Source of the DNA: Alphaproteobacteria bacterium | GTDB taxonomy: Bacteria > Pseudomonadota > Alphaproteobacteria > Reyranellales > Reyranellaceae | Reading direction: 5' to 3' | NCBI GenBank assembly: GCA_019239835.1 | Contig: JAFAZJ010000154.1 | Location: 1 to 33,017, forward strand | Length of the DNA: 33,017 nucleotides | Shown: positions 7,841 through 15,523 of the stretch, piece by piece | How the letters are laid out: each line of letters starts with the position of its first letter | Numbering within the stretch: position 1 is the first letter of the stretch | Position numbers and translations under genes: made by a program | Notes under the pieces: generated by a model | Told to the model about the DNA's origin: nothing | Seen by the model: the letters and a program-made list of their open reading frames with translations, nothing else | The model's database searches: none

Positions 7841-8785
7841 TCACCCCCCGGCGACGCCCTGGGTGTTGACGTATAGTGAATACAAACTGTGGCTCGCCGC
7901 CATGAACAGGCGGTTGCGGTACCGCCCACCGAAACAGAGATTGGCGCAACGTTCCGGCAGGTCGATGTGGCCGATCGGCTGGCCGGAATTGTTGAAGATG
8001 CGCACGCCGTCGAGCTCGGCGCTGCCCATGCCCCAGCCACACCACAGGTTGCCCTCGATGTCGACGCGGAAGCCGTCGGGCGAGCCGCCGGCGCCGGCAT
8101 CGATCAGCACCTTGCCCTTGCCCAGCTTGGTGCCGCCGCCGGTCACGTCGTAGGCGAGGATCGTGCGATTGGGCTCAGCGCGCGAGGCTACGACGTAGAG
8201 GATCTTCTCGTCGGGCGAGAAGGCCAGCCCATTGGGGCCGGGGATGTCGTCGGCCATCACCGTGAGCTTGCCGGTCTTGCCGTCGAGGCGATAGACGGCG
8301 GGTTTGTTCTCGGACTCGTCCTTGTGGCCCTCGTAGTAGCCGAGGATGCCGAACACCGGATCGGTGAACCACACCGAGCCGTCCGACTTCACGACGATGT
8401 CGTTGGGCGAGTTCAGCTTCTTGCCGTTGTAGCTGTCGGCCAGCACGGTGATCGAGCCGTCGATCTCGGTGCGGGTGACGCGCCGCGCATCATGCTCGCA
8501 GGTCACCAGGCGGCCCTGGCGGTCGCGCGTGTGCCCGTTGGCGTTGTTGCTGGGCTTGCGGAAGATCGAGACCTGGCCGGTCTCCTCATCCCAGCGCAGG
8601 ATGCGGTTGTTGGGGATGTCGCTCCACAGCAGAAAGCGGCCATCGCCGAACCACACCGGGCCCTCGGACCAGCGGCAGCCGGTGTACAGGCGCTCGACCG
8701 ATGCCAGCGGCAGGCGGTATCGGGTGAAGGCCGGATCGAGGATCCGCACGGCCGGATCGGGATAACGCTCGCTGGGCTGCCACAT
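7841..8785 (-). CDS. SMP-30/gluconolactonase-family lactonase
   Basis: 314-residue six-bladed beta-propeller of the SMP-30/gluconolactonase/LRE family. These divalent-metal enzymes hydrolyse sugar or other lactones. The expected metal ligands are present: E41 in RWSEGPVW, N185 in GPNGLAFSPD and D237 in GSPDGFRVD, with N128 in NSPNDIVV as the substrate-side residue. No signal peptide is seen, so it is cytoplasmic. GGAGG lies 5 bases before the ATG. It sits 21 bases after dctM and 29 bases before the binding-protein gene, which suggests that a lactone, perhaps of a sugar acid, forms while the TRAP substrate is metabolised. Sugar-acid TRAP systems are often paired with such lactonases (family knowledge); the specific ligand is not known. 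Confidence 0.9.
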   Translation of the reverse strand: MWQPSERYPDPAVRILDPAFTRYRLPLASVERLYTGCRWSEGPVWFGDGRFLLWSDIPNNRILRWDEETGQVSIFRKPSNNANGHTRDRQGRLVTCEHDARRVTRTEIDGSITVLADSYNGKKLNSPNDIVVKSDGSVWFTDPVFGILGYYEGHKDESENKPAVYRLDGKTGKLTVMADDIPGPNGLAFSPDEKILYVVASRAEPNRTILAYDVTGGGTKLGKGKVLIDAGAGGSPDGFRVDIEGNLWCGWGMGSAELDGVRIFNNSGQPIGHIDLPERCANLCFGGRYRNRLFMAASHSLYSLYVNTQGVAGG

Positions 8786-8806
8786 GGTGTCCTCCGCCTC
8801 GGTGTG

Positions 8807-10147
8807 TCAGGGCGGACAAATATAGCCCGGCCCGTTCGGATTGACGAAACAGCCGACCGACTGCGGCATGATCAGGCGCGGCAAGGCCAGCACCACAGAC
8901 GGCACGTAGATGGTGAAGATGATCGTGCCCAGGAACACGACGTAGATCGGCAGCGCCGCCTTGAGTGCCTGGAAGAATCTGACGCCGACGAATTTCGACG
9001 ACATCAGCAGCACCAGGCCGTAGGGCGGGGTGATCAGGCCGAAGGCCAGGGTGACGATCAGCACCACGCCCATGTGCACGGGGTTGATGCTGCCGGCCTC
9101 GGTCAGCACGTTGACCAGCGGCATGAAGATGATGATCGTCGGCACCGGCTCGATGAAGTCGCCGACCACGGTGAACAGCAGCACCAGCAGCAGCATGATC
9201 AGGTGCGCGTCATTGCCGGCCAGCGCGGTGATCCATTCGGAGATCACGATGGCGCCGCGCAGATAGGCCAGCATCCAGCCGAAGGCGGTGGCGGCGGCGA
9301 TGGTGATCAGCGGCAGGGAGTAGATCAGCCCGGCGTAGCAGAAATCGCGCGGCAGGTTGCGGACGTGCTTCGGATTGAGCGCCGGGATGATGACGAAGAT
9401 GATCCAGCACACCGCGACGACGCCGGCCTCGGTGGGCGTGAACCAGCCGGTGAGGATGCCGCCCAGCAGGATGATCGGGATCATCAGCGGCAGCGCCGAC
9501 GATTTGGCGGCGTCGGTGAACTCGCCGAAGGTGGCGCGGCGGCGCTTGATGCCGATCGGCCCGAAGAAGTAGCAGAACACCATCAGGCCGATGCCGATCA
9601 TGAAGCCGGGCACGAAGCCGGCCAGGAAAAGCCCGGCGATCGAGACGTTGCCAACGGCGCCGTAGACCACGGCGGTGATGCTGGGGGGCACCAGCGCGGC
9701 GATGGTCGAGGCGGCGGCGATGATCGCGGCGATGAAGGCCGGCTCGTAGCCTTCCTTGCGCATCGACACGCCGAGCGTGCGGCTCATCACGGCGGCGTCG
9801 GCGGTGGTCGAGCCCGACATCTCCGAGAAGAACATGCTGAACACGGTGACGACCTGCGACAGCCCGCCCTTGAGATGGCCGACCAGGGTGAGCGACAGGT
9901 TGATCACGCGCTGCACGACGTTGGCCGAGCTCATCAGCTCGCCGACCAGCAGGAAGAAGGGGATCGCCAGCAGCGCCTCGGAGTCGATGCCGTCGAACAT
10001 CTTCTGCACGATGGCCGCCGAGGTGACGTCGGTGAACAAGGTGCCGACGATCACGCCGGCGGTGAGCGAGAAGGCGACCGGCACGCCCATGTAGCCGAAG
10101 AACAGAAACAGGAAGGTCATGATCAGCAGCACCATGGGCGCGCTCAT
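8807..10147 (-). CDS. dctM: TRAP transporter large permease, DctM family
   Basis: 446-residue integral membrane protein, the large subunit of a tripartite ATP-independent periplasmic transporter, which uses the sodium gradient. It is hydrophobic throughout, with landmarks GVPVAFSLTAGVIVG, AIPFFLLVGELMSSANV, FSEMSGSTTADAAVMSRTLG, GGILTGWFTPTEAGVVAV and GLITPPYGLVLLMSS. ATG 10147 overlaps the dctQ stop by 4 bases (ATGA). The C-terminus carries an unusual tail, CFVNPNGPGYICPP, with two cysteines after the last helix. A reading extended upstream of 10147 would overlap dctQ and is rejected. Together with dctQ and dctP it forms a complete importer for a carboxylate-type ligand. Confidence 0.93.
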   Translation of the reverse strand: MSAPMVLLIMTFLFLFFGYMGVPVAFSLTAGVIVGTLFTDVTSAAIVQKMFDGIDSEALLAIPFFLLVGELMSSANVVQRVINLSLTLVGHLKGGLSQVVTVFSMFFSEMSGSTTADAAVMSRTLGVSMRKEGYEPAFIAAIIAAASTIAALVPPSITAVVYGAVGNVSIAGLFLAGFVPGFMIGIGLMVFCYFFGPIGIKRRRATFGEFTDAAKSSALPLMIPIILLGGILTGWFTPTEAGVVAVCWIIFVIIPALNPKHVRNLPRDFCYAGLIYSLPLITIAAATAFGWMLAYLRGAIVISEWITALAGNDAHLIMLLLVLLFTVVGDFIEPVPTIIIFMPLVNVLTEAGSINPVHMGVVLIVTLAFGLITPPYGLVLLMSSKFVGVRFFQALKAALPIYVVFLGTIIFTIYVPSVVLALPRLIMPQSVGCFVNPNGPGYICPP

Positions 10148-10755
10148 GATGGCCTCCCTTCGCGGACGGTGTCCTGCGGCGGATCCTCGAAGCCGTGACG
10201 CCAGCCATTGACCAGCTGCTCGACGGCGAACAGCGCGATCAGCGCGCCGGAGATCGGGATCGCGCCGTAGAGCGAGGCGATCGGCGTCATCGAGGGCATG
10301 CGATAGCTGCCGAAGCCGCGCAGGAAATTGACGTAGCCGTACCAGGTGAGGAACAGCCCGACGCCGATGACCACGAGGCGAATCGCGGTCTCGATCGCCA
10401 GGCGCTTGCGGCCATGCATCGATTCGCCGATCGCGGCGAGATAGAGGTGGTCGTTGCGCCGCGTCGCCACCGCGGCACCGATGAAGATGCCGTAGATGAA
10501 GAAGGTCTGCGTCACCTCCTGCAGCCACAGCCACGGCGCCCCGATGGTGCGGGTGACGATGTCGAAGACCACCGAGGTCGAGAAGCCGAGCAGGGTGATG
10601 CCGCAGAGCACCATCAGCACGGCTTCGAGACGATCGAGCGCACGCCACTTGAGGTGGCGCTGGCGGTTGAGCACGAGCGAACGATCCTCATGATCGCCCG
10701 CCGGGTTCGCGTCCGTCGGTTCCGGCAGCGCGGTCAGATTGAACTCTCCTGTCAT
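10144..10755 (-). CDS. dctQ: TRAP transporter small permease, DctQ family
   Basis: 203-residue membrane protein with four predicted helices: about residues 43-67 (LEAVLMVLCGITLLGFSTSVVFDIV), 78-97, 122-143 and 158-182. The first loop holds TRTIGAPWLWLQEVTQTFFIYGIFIGAA, the typical DctQ pattern. It pairs with DctM in the membrane. The ATG at 10755 lies inside the CATTCCGAG palindrome and has no Shine-Dalgarno sequence. The first 35 residues (to RHLKWRALDRLE) are not hydrophobic and look dispensable. GTG at codon 28, with GAGGAT about 11 bases upstream, is an alternative start. The stop overlaps dctM by 4 bases. Confidence 0.87.
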   Translation of the reverse strand: MTGEFNLTALPEPTDANPAGDHEDRSLVLNRQRHLKWRALDRLEAVLMVLCGITLLGFSTSVVFDIVTRTIGAPWLWLQEVTQTFFIYGIFIGAAVATRRNDHLYLAAIGESMHGRKRLAIETAIRLVVIGVGLFLTWYGYVNFLRGFGSYRMPSMTPIASLYGAIPISGALIALFAVEQLVNGWRHGFEDPPQDTVREGRPS

Positions 10756-10817
10756 TCCGAGCGGAGCGAGGAATCTTTCCGCCGACTCAAGATCCCTCGC
10801 TGCGCTCGGGATGACAG
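10749..10817. repeat. 29-bp palindrome, CTGTCATTCCGAGCG family, copy 2
   Basis: Arms at 10749-10777 and 10789-10817 are the same family as the copy at 6162-6229 and pair with three mismatched positions around an 11-base loop. The element lies between dctP (stop at 10834) and dctQ, and the nominal dctQ start codon (10755-10753) falls inside its left arm. Confidence 0.88.
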
Positions 10818-10833
10818 GTCGGCGGATCGTGCG

Positions 10834-11841
10834 TTAGCTGACAGCGCTGATCAGCTTCTGGATCTTCGCTGCGTGCGGGCCGAGTTCCTTGGCGAGCTTC
10901 TCGAGATAGGGCTCGGCGATCTTGCTGAAGCCCGATTTGTCGACGTCGGTGACCACCTTCACGCCGATGCCCTTGAGCTTGGTCGCGGACTGGTGCTCGA
11001 GATCGAGCGCCTTGGCCGGTTGCGTGCGGCCGACCTCGTCGGCGGCGGCCTGGACCCAGCCTTTCTGCTCGGCGCTCAGGCTGCTCCACAGTTTGTCGCT
11101 GATCCAGATCAGGCTGTTGTTGGCCTCGTGCTCGGTCATCGACAGCACCGGTGCCACCTCGTAGTGCTTGTTCACGAGGTAGACGTTGACGCCGTTCTCG
11201 GCGACGTCGATCACGCCGGTCTGCAGCGAGGTGTAGACGCTGCCGAAGGGCATGTGCACGGTCTGCGCGCCGTAGGCCGGGAACATCATGTCCTCGGTCG
11301 CGGTGGCCTGCACGCGCACCTTCAGGCCCTTCATGTCCTCGACCTTTTTGATCTCCTTCTTGCTGTACATGTTGCGCAGGCCGAGCGTCGCCAGCGCCAG
11401 CACATGCGCGCCCTGCACGGTCTCGTCGATCATCTCGCGCACCGCCTTGACCACGCCCGGATCGGCCAGCGCCTTGATCAGGTGCTGCTCGGAACGGAAC
11501 AGGAAGTGCAGCGACATCACGCCGGCCTGCGGCGAGAGTGTGGCAGCATTGGCCGAGGCGCTGATGCAGAAATCGATGTCGCCCGACTTCACCAGCTGCA
11601 GCACCTGCGGCTCCTGGCCAAGCTGGGCGCCGGGATACTGGTCGATCAGCATCGCGCCCTTGCTGAGCTCCTTGAGCTTGTCGGAGAAGGTGTTGCCGAT
11701 GATGCCGTAGCCGGTGTTGACCGGCTGGTCGTAGGCGAACTTGAAGCGGCGCGGCGATTGCGCCGACACGCGGCCCGACATCACGAGAGCGGCGGCGGCC
11801 GAGACGGCCGGCAGTTGACGACGACGAAGCGTCCTGGTCAT
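10834..11841 (-). CDS. dctP: TRAP transporter substrate-binding protein, DctP family
   Basis: 335-residue periplasmic receptor of a TRAP transporter. Residues 1-27 form a signal peptide (MTRTLRRRQLPAVSAAAALV, cleavage near VSA-QS). The RRRQL stretch resembles a twin-arginine signal, but the consensus is incomplete. The mature part has the DctP landmarks KELSKGAMLIDQYPGAQLGQ, QLVKSGDIDF and KKVEDMKGLKVRVQ. R176 in KVRVQ is the conserved arginine that normally holds the ligand carboxylate. SGAGG-like GGGGAG precedes the ATG by 7 bases. It is the first gene of the leftward operon, with a palindrome between it and dctQ that could raise receptor expression over the permeases. A carboxylate ligand is predicted from R176. 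Confidence 0.92.
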   Translation of the reverse strand: MTRTLRRRQLPAVSAAAALVMSGRVSAQSPRRFKFAYDQPVNTGYGIIGNTFSDKLKELSKGAMLIDQYPGAQLGQEPQVLQLVKSGDIDFCISASANAATLSPQAGVMSLHFLFRSEQHLIKALADPGVVKAVREMIDETVQGAHVLALATLGLRNMYSKKEIKKVEDMKGLKVRVQATATEDMMFPAYGAQTVHMPFGSVYTSLQTGVIDVAENGVNVYLVNKHYEVAPVLSMTEHEANNSLIWISDKLWSSLSAEQKGWVQAAADEVGRTQPAKALDLEHQSATKLKGIGVKVVTDVDKSGFSKIAEPYLEKLAKELGPHAAKIQKLISAVS

Positions 11842-12051
11842 GGCGTTCTCCCCTGGCTTTGTTTGAGTCGCAGCTTATCCCGTCCAGCGGTCAATGACAG
11901 CGGGGAGTCGGGTGGAACAGGTCATGTGCCTGACCGCCCGCCATTTTGGGAAATTTTGGAATTCTTAATGATCGGTGAAGGTCTTCTTCATGGAAATCCG
12001 CCTGCCGACGTCTATCATCGGCGCCGCCAATCACTGAACGAGGAGGGTGTC
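11842..12051. promoter_or_regulatory. Divergent control region between dctP and the peroxiredoxin gene
   Basis: This 210-base gap must carry the promoters of two divergent operons. GGTCA (11920-11924) and TGACC (11931-11935) form an inverted repeat with a 6-base spacer, a possible operator for a dimeric regulator (GntR-type sites are this size). An A/T-rich patch with two direct copies of ATTTTGGRA lies at about 11943-11962. TATCAT at 12013-12018 could be a -10 box for the rightward gene, but no convincing -35 box or EcfG-type GGAAC/CGTT pair is seen. AGGAGG at 12041-12046 is the peroxiredoxin ribosome binding site. Confidence 0.35.
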
Positions 12052-12711
12052 ATGTCGCTGCAGATCGGACAGAAGGCCCCGGACTTCACTGCCGAGACCA
12101 CTGACGGGAAGATCAGTTTCCACGACTGGATCGGCGATTCCTGGGCGGTGCTGTTCTCGCATCCCAAGGACTTCACGCCGGTATGCACGACCGAGCTAGG
12201 CTACATGGCGCGCATGAAGCCGGAGTTCGACAAGCGCAACACCAAGATCATCGGCCTGTCGGTCGATCCCGTGGCCAACCACGCGAAGTGGGCCAAGGAC
12301 ATCGAGGAAACGCAGGGCACGGCGCCGAACTACCCGATGATCGGCGACACCGACCTTAAGGTCGCCAAGCTCTACAACATGCTGCCTTACGAGACGCCCG
12401 GCTCGTCGGAGGGGCGCACGGCGGCCGACAATGCCACGGTGCGCACGGTGTTCGTGATCGGTCCGGACAAGAACATCCGGCTGATGATTTCCTACCCGAT
12501 GACCACCGGCCGCAACTTCGACGAGATCCTGCGCGTGATCGACTCGATGCAGCTCACCGCCAAGCACCGCGTGGCGACGCCGGTGAACTGGAAGAACGGC
12601 GAGGACGTGATCATCGTGCCGGCCGTCACCGACGAGGAAGCCACAGCGAAATACCCGCAGGGCTTCAAGAAGCTGAAGCCCTACCTGCGCACCGTCGCCC
12701 AACCGAAATAG
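12052..12711 (+). CDS. 1-Cys peroxiredoxin (Prx6 type)
   Basis: 219-residue thiol peroxidase of the AhpC/TSA superfamily, Prx6 branch, reducing hydrogen peroxide and organic or lipid hydroperoxides in the cytoplasm. The active-site motif is T42-P-V-C45 (FTPVCTTELGYM) with the matching arginine R131 in ATVRTVFVI. C45 is the only cysteine in the protein, so no resolving cysteine exists and an outside thiol must reduce it. The extended C-terminal domain (VATPVNWKNGEDVIIVPAV and onward) and the overall length are typical of Prx6, not of AhpC. A strong AGGAGG site ends 5 bases before the ATG. The zwf gene starts 47 bases after its stop on the same strand; NADPH from zwf could feed the reducing partner (inference). 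Confidence 0.93.
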   Translation: MSLQIGQKAPDFTAETTDGKISFHDWIGDSWAVLFSHPKDFTPVCTTELGYMARMKPEFDKRNTKIIGLSVDPVANHAKWAKDIEETQGTAPNYPMIGDTDLKVAKLYNMLPYETPGSSEGRTAADNATVRTVFVIGPDKNIRLMISYPMTTGRNFDEILRVIDSMQLTAKHRVATPVNWKNGEDVIIVPAVTDEEATAKYPQGFKKLKPYLRTVAQPK

Positions 12712-12716
12712 TCGAA

Positions 12717-12737
12717 GCGCCGGCGTCTCGCCGGCTC
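12717..12737. repeat. Small GCCGGCG palindrome between peroxiredoxin and zwf
   Basis: GCCGGCG (12719-12725) pairs with CGCCGGC (12729-12735) around a TCT loop. The 21-base element matches 16765-16785 at 19 of 21 positions, so it is a dispersed repeat rather than a site specific to this operon. In RNA it forms a tight hairpin in the 47-base intergenic gap. Confidence 0.65.
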
Positions 12738-12758
12738 TCCTCTTTCCAGAAAGCCGAT

Positions 12759-14249
12759 ATGGCAGCGCGACTCGAGCCGGCACCCGTTTTCACATTGGTG
12801 ATCTTCGGCGCGACGGGCGATCTGACAAAGCGCCTGCTCGTTCCGGCGTTGGTCAATCTTGCGCGCGGCAAATTCCTGCCCAAGGATTTTGCCATCATCG
12901 GCATTGGCCGATCGGCGCTGGATGACGAGACATTCCGCAAGGAACTGGCCGATGGGCTGACGGCGTTTGCGAAACACCCTCGAGGGAGCTCCGATTGGAC
13001 GTGGCTCTCCCGGCGGATCACCTATCTGGGCGGCGATTTCTCCGACCAGAAAACCTATACGGACCTTGCCGCACGCCTCTCGGCGAGAGGTGGTGGCAAT
13101 GTCCTGTTCTATCTGGCGACGCCGCCGAGCGTCTTCTCGATCGTCACGGCCCAGCTCGGCAAGGCGAGTCTCCTGCGCGAAGACGGCAAGCGCTGGCGGC
13201 GTGTCATCGTCGAGAAGCCGTTCGGCACCGATCTGCGATCGGCTCAGGAGCTGAACAAGAAGCTGCTTGCCGATCTATCCGAGCCGCAGATCTATCGGAT
13301 CGACCATTACCTCGGGAAGGAAACGGTCCAGAACATCAACGTGCTGCGGTTCGGCAACGGCCTGTTCGAGCCGCTGTGGAATCGCAACCACATCGATCAT
13401 GTGCAGATCACCGTGGCGGAGACCGTCGGCGTCGAGACGCGCGGATCTTTCTACGATGCCACCGGCGCCTTGCGCGACATGGTTCCGAACCATCTTTTTC
13501 AGCTGCTTGAATTGATCGCCATGGAACCGCCGTCGCGCTTCTCCGCCGACGCCGTCCGGGCGGAAAAGAGCGAGCTTCTCGATGCGGTGCATACGTTCGG
13601 TCACCGGGACGCGATGCGCAACGTGGTGTGCGGCCAGTACGTCGCGGGCAAGGTCGACGGCAAGGCGGTGGCGGCCTATCGCCAATCGAAGAACGTGGCG
13701 CCAGATTCGGCAACGGAGACCTATGTCGCGCTGAAGATCATGATCGACAATTGGCGCTGGGCCGGCGTGCCGTTCTATTTGCGGACCGGCAAGGCGCTGG
13801 GGCGGCGTCGAAGCGAGATCGTGATCCGGTTCAAGCAGGCGCCGTTCGCGATGTTCCGGGAGACGCCGGTCGAGCAGCTCGTGTCGAATGATCTCGTCCT
13901 GCGGCTGCAGCCGGAGGAGAGCATCACGCTGAGCTTCGGCGCCAAGCAACCTGGCCCCAGTATCGTGGTCGACCAGGTCGAGATGCGTTTCGACTACAAG
14001 AATCATTTCGATCTCGTCGCCAGCACCGGATACGAGACGCTGATCTACGATTGCATGACCGGCGACAACACCCTGTTCAAGAGCGCGCAGGAAATCGAGA
14101 CGGGCTGGCGGATCGTGCAACCGGTCCTTGACGCCTGGTCGCGGCGGCGAAGCGCCGTCCCGTTCAGCTACGCGGCAGGTAGCAGTGGCCCCAAGGAAGC
14201 CGACGAGTTGCTGGCACGCGACGGGCGCCAATGGCGGCCCTTCGCGTGA
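12759..14249 (+). CDS. zwf: Glucose-6-phosphate 1-dehydrogenase
   Basis: 496-residue enzyme oxidising glucose 6-phosphate to 6-phosphogluconolactone with NADP+ (or NAD+), the entry to the pentose phosphate and Entner-Doudoroff routes. The coenzyme motif GATGDLTKR is at residues 18-25, VEKPFGTDL at about 151-159, and the substrate-binding signature RIDHYLGKE at 180-188. H245 in MVPNHLFQLLELIAMEPPS is the expected catalytic base. Length and motif order are normal for the family. It follows the peroxiredoxin gene by 47 bases. The usual partners pgl and edd are not next to it. The SMP-30 lactonase at 7841-8785 is on another operon. The Shine-Dalgarno sequence is weak (AGAAAG region). It ends 10 bases before the convergent PepSY gene. 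Confidence 0.95.
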   Translation: MAARLEPAPVFTLVIFGATGDLTKRLLVPALVNLARGKFLPKDFAIIGIGRSALDDETFRKELADGLTAFAKHPRGSSDWTWLSRRITYLGGDFSDQKTYTDLAARLSARGGGNVLFYLATPPSVFSIVTAQLGKASLLREDGKRWRRVIVEKPFGTDLRSAQELNKKLLADLSEPQIYRIDHYLGKETVQNINVLRFGNGLFEPLWNRNHIDHVQITVAETVGVETRGSFYDATGALRDMVPNHLFQLLELIAMEPPSRFSADAVRAEKSELLDAVHTFGHRDAMRNVVCGQYVAGKVDGKAVAAYRQSKNVAPDSATETYVALKIMIDNWRWAGVPFYLRTGKALGRRRSEIVIRFKQAPFAMFRETPVEQLVSNDLVLRLQPEESITLSFGAKQPGPSIVVDQVEMRFDYKNHFDLVASTGYETLIYDCMTGDNTLFKSAQEIETGWRIVQPVLDAWSRRRSAVPFSYAAGSSGPKEADELLARDGRQWRPFA

Positions 14250-14259
14250 CCGGATGCGG

Positions 14260-15435
14260 CTATTCGGCCAAACCAGGCTGAGCGGCGGGCACCGCGCGGC
14301 GACGGTTGCGGCGCTTGGCCAACCACATCCATGTGCCGGTAATCGCGAACAGGGTCACGGCGATGCCGGAGATGAACACCAGCAGCTTCCACACCCAACC
14401 CAGGCCGTGGCCGGCGTGCAGCGCGTGCTGCCAGGCAGCGATCGACTCGCCGGTGTTGAAGTCGCGCGGGTCGCGCGTCTCGATCACTGCGGACTTCCAT
14501 GGATCGACGAACACGGTGATGAACGGCGCGCCGTCTGCCGCGCCGCGCACCAGGCCGATCCGCATTGGCTGATCCGGCCGCATCGGCAGGAAGATCGACA
14601 TCAGCTTCGCGTCGAGTGACGACGCCCTGGCTAGTGCTACGGCAGCATCGACGTCCATCTGCCGCTGGCCGCGTACCGGCTCGACCTTCATGGTTTGAGC
14701 CGAGGCGCGCAGGTCGCGACCGCCGAAGAGCGCGCGCGTCGCATCGCCCAGGCTCTGCGGGAAGGCGAGGTAGACGCCGCTGAACGACACCACGAGGAAG
14801 ACCAGCAGGTTCCAGATGCCGGTCATCGCGTGCAGGTCGCGCAGCAGCACGATGCCTTTCGCGCCGCGACGGATGCCGAAGGCCGAGCGCCACTGGGCAG
14901 GCCGCGGCCACCAGATCACCAGGCCGCTGCAGCCCAAGGCGAGCATCGCCACGCCCAGCCAGCCGATCACCTCGCGGCCGTCGCGGCCCGAGAGCAGCAG
15001 GTTGGCGTGCAGCCGGAAGATCCAGCGCATCGTTGTGGCCATCGGATCCTTGCGCTCGACGACCTCCAGCGACACGGGATCGATCCGCAGCTGCAGACCA
15101 CCGGCACCAGGCGCGCCGCCGCGGCCGCCAGGTGCAAGGCGCACGACGGCAAGATCGCCGGCTTTCTCGGGCGCGCGATAGAACGAGGGGTTGAGGCCTT
15201 GTGGCGCCGCCTTGCGGGCGGCGGCGATGATCTCGGCGATCGGCTTGGCCTCACCGACCGCCGGCGTGCGCGGCGGGGCGGGTACGAAGAGCGCCTCGAG
15301 CTCGTCGTCGAACACCAGGATCGCGCCGGTGATGCCCAGCATGCCCAGCGGAATGCACAGCGCGACGCCGATCCACAGATGGATGGTGCGCAGGGTGTGG
15401 CGCACCGAGAAAGACGACGGATCGGGCAGGGCCAT
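14260..15435 (-). CDS. PepSY-associated transmembrane protein
   Basis: 391-residue inner-membrane protein of the PepSY-associated TM family, with four helices at about 18-42, 154-176, 205-225 and 352-376 and two periplasmic-size PepSY-like loops between them. Histidines near the membrane (H19 in TIHLWIG, H143 in RLHANLL, H202 in DLHAMTG, and WQHALHAGHG before the last helix) recur in this family and are candidate heme ligands. Relatives are usually linked to TonB-dependent siderophore receptors and may reduce ferric chelates. No receptor gene is adjacent here. A TGCGA-N5-TCGCA dyad lies 29 bases upstream. A longer reading to 15801 is rejected because it overlaps the CoA-transferase gene. The preceding CoA-transferase ends 88 bases upstream on the same strand. 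Confidence 0.87.
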   Translation of the reverse strand: MALPDPSSFSVRHTLRTIHLWIGVALCIPLGMLGITGAILVFDDELEALFVPAPPRTPAVGEAKPIAEIIAAARKAAPQGLNPSFYRAPEKAGDLAVVRLAPGGRGGAPGAGGLQLRIDPVSLEVVERKDPMATTMRWIFRLHANLLLSGRDGREVIGWLGVAMLALGCSGLVIWWPRPAQWRSAFGIRRGAKGIVLLRDLHAMTGIWNLLVFLVVSFSGVYLAFPQSLGDATRALFGGRDLRASAQTMKVEPVRGQRQMDVDAAVALARASSLDAKLMSIFLPMRPDQPMRIGLVRGAADGAPFITVFVDPWKSAVIETRDPRDFNTGESIAAWQHALHAGHGLGWVWKLLVFISGIAVTLFAITGTWMWLAKRRNRRRAVPAAQPGLAE

Positions 15436-15463
15436 CACGCGCTCGGGCTGACTGGACAAGTTC

Positions 15464-15478
15464 TGCGATCTATTCGCA
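15464..15478 (-). promoter_or_regulatory. Candidate Fur-like operator upstream of the PepSY gene
   Basis: On the minus strand this reads TGCGAATAGATCGCA, a perfect TGCGA-N5-TCGCA dyad 29 bases before the PepSY start. Its spacing and outer TGC...GCA resemble alphaproteobacterial Fur/Mur boxes (TGCAA...TTGCA type), but the inner bases differ. Iron regulation of this gene family is common, so the placement is sensible. The identity of the regulator is inference. Confidence 0.3.
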
Positions 15479-15523
15479 ATCGCAGTCCCAGTCAATGGCG
15501 CGCAACGTTTCGCGGCGTGTCGG

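Noticed and set aside
6189-8153. Long plus-strand open frame opposite the orphan binding protein
   Set aside because: Antisense shadow; the minus strand encodes a signal peptide and SBP_bac_5 landmarks.
7889-10198. Long plus-strand open frame opposite the lactonase and dctM genes
   Set aside because: Composition dominated by H, D, R, G and Q with no motif; it is the complement of well-supported membrane and propeller genes.
10195-12051. In-frame upstream extension of the peroxiredoxin gene
   Set aside because: It would run antisense to dctP and dctQ; AGGAGG and the family N-terminus fix the start at 12052.
11842-12051. EcfG (general stress) promoter for the peroxiredoxin
   Set aside because: GGAAC occurs at 11914-11918, but no CGTT follows at the required 16-17 base spacing.
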